NCBI RefSeq assembly: GCF_907164915.1
Contig: NC_061866.1
Span: 49,528,113-49,592,112 of the forward strand
Length of the DNA: 64,000 nt
Reading direction: 5' to 3'
From: Impatiens glandulifera
Taxonomy: Eukaryota; Streptophyta; Magnoliopsida; Ericales; Balsaminaceae
A model generated the notes under the pieces. It saw only the letters and a list, made by a program, of their open reading frames with translations. It ran no database searches and was not told where the DNA came from. Position 1 is the first letter of the stretch, and the number at the start of each line of letters is the position of its first letter. Positions 1 to 11,655 of this stretch are shown piece by piece. The translations under genes were made by a program, and so were the position numbers.

Positions 1-1192
1 CCAATACTTACTCACCTCGGTATCCATGTATTCGGTAAGTCTATTTTAAATTCATCTCATACAATGTGACTATAGTGTTTCGTAGCATTTCTCACTGATT
101 AACAGGTCTAGGTTTTATGACTTCCATCACGTTCATCTTCTTTACTGGTGTGTTCATGTCTTCTTGGTTGGGAGCTTCAGTTTTGGGTCTTGGAGAATGG
201 TTCATTAAGAAGATGCCATTGGTGAGCTACATTTATTCTGCTTCAAAGCAAATTAGTGCAGCAATATCACCAGGTTAAATATCCAAATTCTGTAGAATTA
301 ATATTGGCGCAGTCCTGAAAAAGATGTTTAAAAATGAGTCTTTTCAGATCAAGGTTCTCATGCCTTCAAGGAAGTGGCCATCATAAGGCACCCGCGTATT
401 GGGGAGTATGCTCTCGGTTTCATCACATCTACAGTTATCCTTCACAATAGCTCGGGTGTTGAGGAACTCAGTTGTGTTTATGTGCCAACAAACCATCTCT
501 ATCTTGGGGACATCCTCCTCGTTAATTCTGATGATGTCTTGAGACCTGACCTATCTGTTCGAGAAGGGATTGGTAAGAAACCAGTTAAATATATTAAATA
601 CCATGTTTCCTTTTCTATGTCAAGGAAATGGCTAATTCTACAGATTACATGCCCAAATACCAAAACAAGTTATAAGTCAAATATTCATTATCTTAGTTAG
701 GTTATTTGGATTAGTTTGTTGATAGACTAAATCGATGTTTGATATCACTTAATCAAAATGATTAAGTGTTTAATTTGACAACTGTTATTTAAATCTTAGA
801 TCTTATAAGAGCGTCCAAAGGACAACTTTAACCCCTAAAAATTAATCAAATTGTGTCATTATAAGGGTACAATAGTCTTTAACTACTTTTCTGACATAAT
901 TCCACATTTTACCAAATCCACTTACATACAATACAAGTATTTGAAATTTAAATATTTCATTTGGTTTGTTTGAAATTATTTAGTGACTTAACTCATTCAA
1001 CATTTAAAATAATTTTCAGTTTTATGAAACACTAAGATGAGAAATGTGTTAAGGTAACCTGATCTCAAAATGGCATTAATTACAGAGATCGTGATATCGG
1101 GAGGTCTGTCAATACCACAAGTATTGAGGACAATAGATGCAAAAACAGTTATTGCGCCTAGAGTTGGGAAATTTGCAGCTCCACTCATTTAA
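1..1192 (+). CDS. LIKE-COV (CONTINUOUS VASCULAR RING family, DUF502) membrane protein, 3' part
   Basis: The gene is cut by the left window edge. Visible exons are 1-35, 106-273, 348-572 and 1086-1192, with stop TAA at 1190-1192; phases agree across all three introns. The reading runs from PILTHLGIHVFG through LGFMTSITFIFFTGVFMSS (a membrane segment), then IRHPRIGEYALGFITST and VYVPTNHLYLGDILLV, to EIVISGGLSIPQVL and a short tail ending APLI. These blocks are diagnostic of plant COV1/LCV proteins, integral membrane proteins of the secretory pathway linked to vascular patterning and vacuolar protein trafficking. Those roles come from the family, not from this sequence. It converges on the minus-strand transporter gene ending at 1748. 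The N-terminus and first membrane segment lie outside the window. The family is certain; the paralog (COV1 or an LCV) is not. Confidence 0.93.
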
Positions 1193-1747
1193 TAGATCTG
1201 CAGACTTAGAAAGGCATGAAGTTTATAGTTGCATAAAGTAATGGAGAAATAGCAGCACACGCACACACACGGCCTGCTACAGCATCGGTTAGGTAATGGA
1301 ACATGCTCACAAAGCATGAGAAAATCTTGAGTAGTGGTTGGCTGGATATCACACTTCATTCAACCTGTTCATTTTCTGTTAATTGGTGTTACAAATCCCA
1401 CAACCAGATGTGTTTATCTTCAAATAAATATTAACATAGTCATTTTTTTTATCATTATTGCATAATACTCTATACCATTTATTACAAATCATTAGCCTTT
1501 ATAAATTTTATGCAAACTTCATTTACCATTTCTTTTCACCAAAATATGACATTTTCTGATAATCATGTGCAGAAGTTATGTTGAGTTTTTGTACACTAAC
1601 TGAAGGAAAGACAGACACTTGAAAGAGTTTAAGATATTTTGATTAAGTTAGTTGAGCATCCAGAACAATACAGAGAGAAAAAGAATCACGATACATATGA
1701 TACTTTAAAAAAAGAAGCTTATTCTTTTGTTTGAAAAGATGGTAAGC

Positions 1748-4525
1748 CTAAGAGTAGCTGCAGAGATTCTCGAAGCCCATGTACTCTTGGTTTTGAAGCT
1801 TCACCACCATATCCTTTATCCCGACTCCCCCTGCAAATTCACAAACATAAGAATTATTCATGTTGGTTTTGAATGCCAATGTGCTTAATTATTCAAACAA
1901 GAGGCTGATGAGATATATATTTGAAAGTCGTTGTTACCTAAACAAATTGCGCTCAAGAGAATTGTGAAAGCCAGTATAAAGATGATTATGGATGTCCTCC
2001 CAAGTACTGCTATAACCTTCCTCACTACATGCTGACCTGTGAAGGCAGCAACCGTAGCCACCGCAACAAGATAACTAGCTGCACGAGACAAAAACACAGA
2101 AAACAAAATTAAAAAGTTAAGCACTAAGGTTTCCTCCTCTCTTATTGAGGACACATTTAATTCACTTGAGTACTTTTTTTCTTGCTTACCATAGGGAACT
2201 GGAAAGCGTTTCAGAACATAGTATTGTACAACAGACATTGATGAAGAAAACACCATCGCAAAGGTTGATGTTGCGCTTGCCACCTGAGGAGGGATTCCTA
2301 GTTCAAGGAAAAGGGGTCCCAAAATGAAGCCTCCTCCCAAACCAAGCAGCCCACCAACAACACCTGCTAGTATGCCAATGCAACAGTATACGACGAGAAG
2401 ATGAGCTTTCCATATCGTCACTTCCTTTCCCTTTGATGCAATAACCCTTTTGCCTTTGTATAGGGATGATGCTTCATACAATGTTACTGATGCGGCAATA
2501 GGCACCTGAAAGCGTTGAATCAGAATGATAAACTGAAAAGGTTTTCCTTTTCTTTATCAATATATATTATTACTCAACAGCTTACCTGCAATGCATTTAG
2601 GATCCAATACTTGGTGGAGCAGGTAGGTGTATATGTCTGTAGAGAGAACATTATTAGTATGTTGATTTAGGGGGAAACAGGAGTTTTTGTTTGTTTTCTT
2701 TTCTAAACATTTGACTCTACAAAATTCATTTAGGTAGAAAGAAATTGTCTCCAAACGTGAATGCAATGGAATAGTTTACCTTCATAATCTGCACAGCCAG
2801 GAAACCTATCCAGACGTAGACTAGCAATGCCAAATCTTTCCATTTAATATTGTCGAACATAGACTAGCAAATGAAATTGTTTTAACATTTCATACAAGAG
2901 ATATGGTTAGTTAATTTAGTCTGTGATTTTTGTGAGATGATAATCAATCATAAATTCAGAAGAACACAGGATTATACCTTGTCATCTTTTGTAGCAAGTG
3001 GGTCACTTGGCAATAGCTTATATTCCCCTTCTGAACCATCTGCAGTTCACTTGCAGGTTAGTAATTTGAATCATCTCATTTCTTATTTTCTTATTGTAAT
3101 AAGACCTTCACGTTGAATACCCACCTGTTGGTTTTGATTCTGAGTCCAATAACCTCTCGGTTTCCTGAAATGAAATGAGATGTAAAAAACTAATCATCAT
3201 GAGCAAATTTTTAAGTACGTAATCCGACTTTAAAAAAAAAAGAACCTTCTTCAACATTGTCTCTTTCTTCCATGTATCAATTCCCCTTGATATTGCTTTG
3301 CTTGATGTTCCTATCAATTGCCACCAACACACTCCATTTAACTGAAAACAAGGAATTACACAACTGGAAAAGACGGTTCTTTCTACTCTAGACTATTTAA
3401 GTGTTTTTTTAGACCAGGCTTAATTCTCTGTAGAAGGCTAGCACAATATCCACTGACATGACCCCTCACTTCAATCAAGGTGCTTTCATTGAGATTTCAA
3501 CATGAGACCTCACATCTCAAGTTTAAAACTTTTTCACTAGAACTACCCTTTGTGGGACTGTTGACATGGGTTATGGCAGAGAAAGAACAATTTAATCCTT
3601 CTTAGTAGTCGATGAAATAAAACATGTCTTGTCTAAAATGCCGATGTTGTCAAGGAAAGTAAATTTGCTCATTGACCTGCTCTAACGACCACGGAATCTT
3701 TTTGAAAGAGGTTGACTTAAAGTATTTACACTTAATTTTTTCCTGCATAACATAGTAGCAGGCTGTTTCCTTACCTAAGAAGAGGATTATAAGCAGCACA
3801 GTGACCATCCAATCAGCAAACATCACGTTAAAAGCAACTCCGATGCTTATACCCAACATAAGCATAGGTTGGAAAAGCAAAGCGAGATCATAGTCTATGA
3901 GGGGCATATCAAGTGTTGGGTGTCTCAGCCCTAGATTGTAGTACACTGTTGATCCTGCAGCACCCATGATCATACCTGTAACATTTATCTATTTTTTAAT
4001 TAAACATCGATTCAGAAGTTTTGAGAACAATTAGCATATATATTTCTGATTACTAACACTTGGAAATAGCCGTGGAGGATTTTGGATCAAAGCCAATGAT
4101 GAGGGCAAGCATAGGAACAAAAATTCCGCCGCCTCCAACTCCTCCAACGCTTCCCAAGGCTGCCCCGCAAAATCCCACCAGCGATCCCACCACCAATCTC
4201 CAGCCAAATTCCAGTTCCTGATGAATGAATTAATATTATTCTTATATCAATAATTCTATTATTATAGAAATATGGGTAAGGTGGAGAGACTTACAGGCCA
4301 GACAGGTTGGTAAGATGATTTTCCAATCTGCCAGAAGAAGTGAAGAAACTTGGCTCCAAATCCTGGTCTAGTTTCCTCATCAACAATCTTCTGTCCATGT
4401 TCTTCTATGCTTTTGAGTCTATCTGTACCGCCTAAACAACTTACAATGAAAAGAAACAAGCAGATAAGCCACGCGGTTGTTGCTGCAATAGTCTTGGCCC
4501 TATGTTTGATCTCCAACAAAGCCAT
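1748..4525 (-). CDS. Sulfite exporter TauE/SafE family membrane protein
   Basis: Eleven exons on the minus strand: 4525-4295, 4217-4058, 3975-3775, 3310-3246, 3164-3125, 3039-2978, 2863-2780, 2636-2586, 2505-2190, 2078-1938 and 1830-1748. They sum to 1434 nt (477 aa), about the usual plant length. The N-terminus [20 protein letters not shown] plus a hydrophobic run looks like a signal anchor. Two TauE half-repeats follow: [20 protein letters not shown] near the start and [20 protein letters not shown] near the end. Between them is a hydrophilic loop ([17 protein letters not shown]). The C-terminus ends ENLCSYS. The family moves organosulfur or sulfite-like anions; the plant substrate is not settled. 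Exon 4 uses the acceptor at 3311; an upstream AG at 3342 breaks the frame. I start at the first ATG (4525), because the codon 12 bases further upstream is TTG. A TATAAATA box lies 200 bp upstream. Confidence 0.92.
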
Positions 4526-4724
4526 TATATGAGCCAATTACGCTGTAACAGGTATTACAAGATTCAGCTCTTATCTTGTTTAGAACCGTTTATGGCAAAG
4601 GTGTTTCTCTTCTTTGGTTTCCTTTTTTTCGAATGTGTATCCCTTCCCTTCCGTCTTTTCTTTCACAAAGATGAGACCTATGGTGGAAGGGATAGTAGAA
4701 CTTGAGACTGCTCTTTTCTGCTTA

Positions 4725-4732
4725 TATTTATA
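4725..4732 (-). promoter_or_regulatory. Candidate TATA box of the TauE/SafE gene
   Basis: On the minus strand this reads TATAAATA, a canonical plant TATA box, 200 bp upstream of the ATG at 4525. It would give a 5' UTR of roughly 165-175 nt. Position and sequence fit, but no transcript start can be seen. Confidence 0.45.
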
Positions 4733-6136
4733 ACTCATCTTTCTCTTTGTGTTTTTCCACTAATGTACAAACATTCACCTGTTTTTAATATCAAAAGACA
4801 AGTTGACAGAAACAGACAATCATCTTATAATAATGTTGTACGGGAAGTAGGTTGTGCTTCCTCTCTTGTTTCCTTCTTTAATACATTATTAATTTGCTTT
4901 CTTTCCTCTCCATTTCATATTTTCCTTTCAGCCTATAGCATAAATTATTATGGGTGTTCAAACTCCTTCTTAGCTATTATTTTTTGTACTGCAGTAATAG
5001 ACTTTAGTTTGCACTTTGCATGCATGCATGCATTCTTTGCAAATGAGAAATTTGTATTGAAGTTTGTTTTCAGTACTCGATTTGATGTTAAATGGGTCTC
5101 TCTGCAATGGAGTTGTTTTCACTTACTGAAGTGTTGACACTGAAAAAGAATGGAAATATTCGGGTTTGAATCTCAGAAACTTCCTAGAAAATGTGGTGAA
5201 ACGAGACGACTATATATCTTAACAAACACGCAATGATTTTTTTATGTAAATAAGTTTATGTTGGCAGAATGGCATTTCTGTTCATGAGGAAAGGACAGAA
5301 TGGCATTATCTTGTTCAACCAGGATTAATACAATTTATCTAATACTATCCAAAGTCAGAGAGACAAATATAATTGGATAGTATTAGATGTTGATTAAGGA
5401 AGCTTCATTTCTTTTCTTTCTTTTTTTGTCTGTTTTGGCAATCGTGAAGCTTCCTTCTTCTACTTAATAATGTTTCCAAGTTACATGAATGTTTATCCTT
5501 AAATAAAATGTTCATGGTGGGCTTAAATCAGGGGATCATGATACATACATTTAAAAACAATAATTTTAATTCAATTATTAAGTGTGGCACTCAATATATT
5601 TGCTTAAATATATTCTCCCTGCAGTCTTTTTTTGAGAAAAAACATAATATTAGCCCAAAGAAGACTAAAAATATATATATTTTTTCATTAATTTATAAAA
5701 ACAAAATTGGTTTGAAACCAAGATCAGTTTTGTTTTCAAATATAACAGAATCAGTTAAAGTTTCCAAATAGAGCAAGACTGAAATAACAAACAATAAAGG
5801 AAACCAATATGAGAATGTATTTTAATAATAAATGAGCAAACTAACATCCACAAGCAAAAAGTACACACACACAACTGCGGTCAAGGGTTCATAATACGAA
5901 TCTATAAAAGAAGTCGGACTTTAAAAACATATCGAGCAATATTAAGTATCAAACTGAACTCAAGTCAAATTGCAAAAGCAGGCAAAATTTGAAAGAACTG
6001 AAACTGTCCAACCAAAGAAAACACATAGATTTGGTCTCTTTTCATGCAAAAGTGCATAATTTAGGGAGGTTGAACCGAAACTCCAGCAGCATTTGCTTAG
6101 TGAACATATTCGCGGCTCGGGCCAAGCCTGCATGCA
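4733..6136. other. Intergenic DNA between TauE/SafE and U1-70K, with two consecutive inverted repeats
   Basis: No convincing gene is present; open stretches at 4763-5137 and 5508-5771 match no family and are A+T rich. Two perfect inverted repeats lie side by side. A 16-bp pair, 5337-5352 with 5373-5388, has a 20-bp loop. A 12-bp pair, 5396-5407 with 5445-5456, contains AAGCTT. The U1-70K 3' UTR would occupy the right end (minus strand). Confidence 0.6.
5337..5456. repeat. Two adjacent perfect inverted repeats
   Basis: The first pair has arms ATCTAATACTATCCAA (5337-5352) and its exact reverse complement (5373-5388). The second has arms AAGGAAGCTTCA (5396-5407) and its reverse complement (5445-5456), with a pyrimidine-rich loop. 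They could be a degraded MITE or stem-loops; I see no clear target duplication. Confidence 0.55.
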
Positions 6137-9100
6137 TCAGTTTTGGTACTTGTCCTCGTCCATCTGATCATAACGAGTGCGCTCGTTATTCTCTGCATGA
6201 TTGTCTGAATCTTCATAATAACCCCGGTCCCCACCTTCATAGTGTCCATGGTATCGACGCTCCCTATCATAGTCATCCTCTGGTTCAGCATGATCATAGC
6301 TCCTTTCCTTATCACGATGCCTGTCTGGTTCATCCTGATTGTAGTCATTGTACTCTTTATCGCGTGAAGAACGCCCTCCTTTCTCACCATCTTCAGCTTC
6401 ATAATCCCGGTCCCTACCTCTGTGGCGGTCACTTCCCCTGTCTCGTTCCTTGTGTCGCTCCCGCTCAGATTCACGGCCGCGTTCACGACCACCTCTATCG
6501 CGATCGCGTCCTCCTCGGTCACGATCGCGGTCGCGATCACGGCCACCTCGTTCTCTCTCTCTGTCCCTATCCCTGTCTCCTCCTCTGGTCTTGTCTCGGT
6601 CTCTGTGATGCCTGTCCTCCCTATCACGATCCCGATCCCTAACCCTTTCAACAGATCGCTCTGCAGATTTCTCCCTTTCACCCTCTCTATCTCTCCCCCC
6701 ACCCCTTTCACGTGATTTTTCCCTACATATTATTACAATTGTATCAAACTCGATTTCACAATAATAATCTCACAATTGTATTACCTATCTGCATGACGAT
6801 CGTCTCGTGCCCTTGGCTCCTCTGATCTTGGTGCCCCTCCAGATTGCAGTTGATCTCTGATTTTGTCACAACAAGTTTAGACAAATTGATTAATAAATAA
6901 ATATGTTCATCCATTAACTAGGCATCTCTTATGTAACAACATTGATTAGCAAAATGTAAAATAACTAAATAATCTCTACAAGTACAATTTTAACCTACAA
7001 CCCATCTGTGTCATCCATTACAGACTAGAAGTTTTAGAGCAGGAGGGTAAGATGTCAAGTGCTGAATTCTCAAATGAGAGCAATGTGGCTCATATCGATG
7101 CTAATGTAGAAAATCTTTTATCAAAATCATTCAAAGGGGTGTTTATTGCAGGATAAAAATACTTCCTATTCATCAAATTGTTCTAAATTACAAGACAAGT
7201 AACTAAATCATACACATCAAACAAGTGAAAATTGCTTTGAATCTTCTGGAACAGGCAATACTACAACATCCAGTTAACACACATGGAAAAACATCAGTCA
7301 AAATATATATATGATTTTGACGAGTGAAGGTAAATTAAAGCAGATTCAAGAGATATAGTGTCCACTTATTAAAATGCATACAGTTATGGAAGAACATCAA
7401 GAAAGAAACCTATAGAGATATACTAGAAATTGCCTACACATACATGAATATAGTTACTAAAGATCTTTTGGGCAAATAAAATCAACCTAAACACAAATCA
7501 ATTACTATTACCTTCCCGAGTTTTTCTGATTAGCATCTTCACCACCAACCCTGGTAGTTCCAAGCCCACCACCAAGTCGACGAGGTCTCCAGTTTGGAAC
7601 TGTTCTACCTCGTTCAACATCAACTAGCACTCTTCTATTATCAATCTTTGATCCATCTGTCTGCTTATATGCAGCTATAGGGCACACATGTGGATAGGAG
7701 TCAGGAAAGAAAATTAAAATAGTCCATATGAGCTATAACATCGTACAGGCAAGATCGAAGACAGACCTTTCATGTCCCTTGTGTGCACATACTCAACGAA
7801 CGCATATCCCCTAGGTTTATTTGTTACTTTGTCTGCAACGAGCCGAATCTGAAAAGAATCGATACATCAAAAGGCTCCTAACAATATCAACGTTTTAAGC
7901 AGACTACAATAAACCAGTGCATGATACTTCAATATCCTAATGAACATTTTAGTCAAACTACAGTAAAAGAATCCCAAATGGCACGGCAAATAGGCATTAT
8001 GCCTGTTAAGCCATGCTCACCTTAAATCATAGAGCTCCATAGACGAGATGCATCACCAAATACAGCTAGGTTTGCAGAAAACTGATGTTCACGGCCAATT
8101 TAGCCATTGTGGAACACACTAAATTCCCCTTACCAGGGATTTTCATATAACATTCAATATCAAAACAGTTCTGGAAGAAAAATGCTATTCAGTGTACCTT
8201 TTCAACAGCAGAAACACTTGAAATCCCTTTAAACAAAAATAAACCCTCAGAAGAACCTATGATTTTTTCAAATAAATAAGCACAAGAGGAAGAGATGCCA
8301 ATACTCCCTATCAGTTTACCTAGTGCAGTAAAAGGTTGTCCATCTGCTTTTCTTGCTCGAAAATAAAGGCCAAAGCTCAATGCATCAAGGCTGAATCTTA
8401 GTGTTCTTTTTGATAGTGCCACACAAGATGAAGCGACCATTGAAAAGTTATTGATTGCAAAGAAAAGAACAAGCAAGTGAACATACCACATTCGAGCAAA
8501 ATAACTGTCCCTCTTACCAGGCATATTGCTTGCATGATGATACAACTAAGAGAACCTAAGAACTAACAAATTACCCAAATTCTAAGGAGATCAAAAGCTA
8601 GTCGATGCCAGATTGATGTAAATTCTTCGGCCTGATGTAACAAATGGATTGGGTAGCTATTGTAGTATAAGATATGGGTTATATAGTGTATCAGATTGGT
8701 GTAAATAGATAACAACATTTATTACTTTTGAGATTTAAGAGGCAATATTGAGAGGGTTAGGGATCAATATATCATGCGGGGCTAAATTGGAACCAATTTT
8801 CTTATAGAATGGGAATAAATTATGTTAGCGTACCTCAAATACTGTTGGAATCTACCAGGACATAACCACATATAATCTGACACCCTTATAACAAAAATTG
8901 TACCTGAGAAATAATTTCAAGGCACATTCTTCTTCTATTTCAATTATATGAAAATGGACTCTTGCATTTGCAAGAGGGCTATTATGGTTAAAACCAAAAT
9001 ACAATGGCCACTACTCATGTTTTCACTTTGTGGAAACAGAATGCATACATCATACAGCAGAAATGACCAGCGCAGATGCTGAGATAAATTGATCAAAGAA

Positions 9101-11514
9101 CAAAGAATGTGCAAGAAAACCTTCCACCTCAAACATGAACCTAGTGATACGAATTCGGAATATAAAACATATTCATGAACCATGAAACATCGTAATAGCT
9201 AGGCTAGTATGCTAAAGCAGTCAGGCATCACTCTAGGTGGACTTAAATGAATGTAAAATTTCCTATTAAAAGGAAACAGCGCTAGGGAGAAGAAGAATCC
9301 CAAGGCTCAGAGCTTGGATAATTTCTTAGTATCTTAGAATGAGAAACTCAATAAATGTACTGAAACCAAAAATAGAAAGACCCAACGAACCAAAAGTCAG
9401 TAATAGGACCACCCCTTGGGATGCTCCAATACCTACCCGCTTGATGGGCCCATAAGCCTCAAACTCCCTTTTGATACTACGATCAGTTGTGTCATAGTTC
9501 TGCAAGAAGAAATACATATAATATTATCAGTATATGGATGGAAACAAGAAAAAACAAATGATAAAGAAATGTTTGGATCACCAACCAGCTTAGCAACAAA
9601 TAATGTCTTGTACGGATCACCAGAAATGTTTGGATCATTATGTGGATCATCTACAAAGAATTCGGTGTCAGTAAGAGAATGACAAACTAAGATTGATTCA
9701 TAGCCATTCTTCCAAAATAACTGAAAATTAAGGGGTCCCACATTTCTCAAGCTCCTCAGCAGCCTTTCTTGCACCTTCCTCCAGCCGTAACTTGTGAATT
9801 CTTTCCCTTCGTTGTGCCTGAAAGAACATGTTTCAGTTACAACATAATTAAGTATTTAAGAGAGAATATACATCCATGATATTTCAAGAATATAGTCAAT
9901 CAATTTAAGTATTTCCATGAACCGTATCATCATAAAATTGTCCATATATGCGAAAGAAAAAGTTAATTGACACAAACATATAGATCATATTATCTGAGCA
10001 TATAAATAATCTAATAGTAATTTGTTGCATACCAGCTTGTAATCTAGAGATAGAGAAGAAATTTAGTTGAGAAGAGAATGGCCAAAACAGAATACCATTC
10101 ATTCCAGTTGCATTCATACTGCCCTAACACAATCCCTCTCCTATTAGTAATGCTCTCTAACTTCCTCTACTAACACTAAAAATCAATCCTTATCACTATC
10201 AACTAATATGCCCTACCCAAATATTATCAAAATTATACTTGTGAAAGAAGATACCAAATCTCAACTTAGCTTCAAGTAAAGTCCACACACAATCATCTTG
10301 CTCAACTACAACAAACTCAAATCAAGCAAATAACATAACGGCAGTACATCTTCCCTTCACAGGATCTTTATTTGACATTAGATACCAGTTGTCCGATTTC
10401 AATTTTCTGTTCAGGACCCAACCTCTAACTGTTTGCCTATCAAGTTGTTTGGTGATACAATACATTTAAGTGACACAAAGAAAAACATTGCATAAGAATG
10501 TAAAGAGATGAAATAGCCACAACTCTAATGAGCTTAAACTTCAATGAGAATGACTTTCATGATGAATCGGGACACCTATAAATGAATTAAGCAAACAAAA
10601 ACTACTTGGATCTATAAGAAGCAAAGAAAGCGAACTTTTAACAACCTCCCCACATTTTGGGGTGGGAGTAAAGCAGACTTTTACCTTATACAACTGGAAA
10701 TAATAATAAAATATCTGAAAGAACACCATTAATTTCTTTGAAACAATACCCCATAACAGGTCTTCGTGACAAAAAGTATATACAATCCAGAAAATATATG
10801 CAACTTACAGGAGTCTCAGACTTCTCGATAGGTTGTTGATACACTGGATCATCTTTCTCAGCAAAGGAACTAACAAATTGAGCCATTCCTGTACATCAAA
10901 AGACATGTATCAGAATTATCACTGAAGATAAGAAACAATATCAAATATATATTAATAAAGATTTTCAGAAGATAAATACCAGAATATGGTGGACATTTTC
11001 TCTTCTCTGGAGGTGGTTTGTACTCCAAAGGTGGACGAGCCTCAAACAGCTTCAAGAGATTGGGTGTTAAACCAGTAGGATGAGTTTGTCCCATCTGCAA
11101 ATCCACAAATTTGATCAAATTCAACAATAATCCCCTCATACTCCAGTCCAGTGCAATAAGAATGTAATTAGTCAATTTTTTCACTAACAGTAAATAAAGA
11201 ACTCCTTGAGTTTTAGTATCTTTAGCAAGTTATCAAGTGATGTAATGGGTGAAAAACAATCATCAGCTAACAAATAGCCGTCGGAATCAAATCACATTAC
11301 GGATCATCTAAACCAACGACATACATCATAAAATAAATCATTTCAAATCAAGAAAGAACAAATCCAAGGAGATGAACATAAATCTCGAGCAAAACCTCCA
11401 CATAAACAGAAATGCTAGACGGAAAATTTCAAGAGACGTTACCAGTTTCAATTGCATGACATTTGTGCGGTTCTGCACCTTGGGGCGCCCTGGCACGCCG
11501 GAGAAGTCTCCCAT
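6137..11514 (-). CDS. U1-70K: U1 small nuclear ribonucleoprotein 70 kDa (U1-70K)
   Basis: Ten exons: 11514-11443, 11094-10980, 10888-10809, 9817-9742, 9650-9586, 9499-9437, 7848-7767, 7674-7512, 6856-6785 and 6722-6137. They total 1374 nt (457 aa). The N-terminal U1-70K domain includes [20 protein letters not shown] and [13 protein letters not shown]. The RRM spans about 129-206, with RNP2 LFVAKL, RNP1 RGYAFVEY and the tail [20 protein letters not shown]. From about residue 240 an Arg-Asp/Arg-Glu-rich domain follows, typical of the SR-protein interaction region. The protein binds U1 snRNA stem-loop I and helps define 5' splice sites in the nucleus. The frame ends MDEDKYQN at TGA 6137-6139. 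The expected tail SREYVH is present just downstream but in another frame. Intron 6, within the RRM, is 1588 nt; the matching Arabidopsis intron is known to be alternatively retained. A transposon lies 142 bp upstream of the ATG. Confidence 0.95.
7849..9436 (-). other. Long RRM-interrupting intron of U1-70K
   Basis: This 1588-nt intron is by far the longest in the gene and separates RNP2 from RNP1. Retention would put stop codons in the RRM. The same-position intron of Arabidopsis U1-70K is known to be long and alternatively spliced. An open stretch at 8189-8545 inside it resembles no protein and is treated as chance. Confidence 0.6.
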
Positions 11515-11655
11515 CTCAGCTTCCTCTGGACTTGTCTATCGCTAGGAACACCGATCAACGGCGAGGATCTACCTTTACAAATCGCGTCTTCAATGGAGAA
11601 GAGAGGAGAGCTGCTTGCTGCCGAACAAATGATTCGAGACGATGATGAATCAAAA

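Noticed and set aside
6097..6715. Long open frames on both strands across the U1-70K RD-rich exon
   Set aside because: They are shadows of a low-complexity Arg/Asp/Glu codon pattern. The true frame is the one continuing from the RRM exons.
8189..8545. 118-codon minus-strand frame within U1-70K intron 6
   Set aside because: No recognisable domain, and it lies wholly within the long intron.
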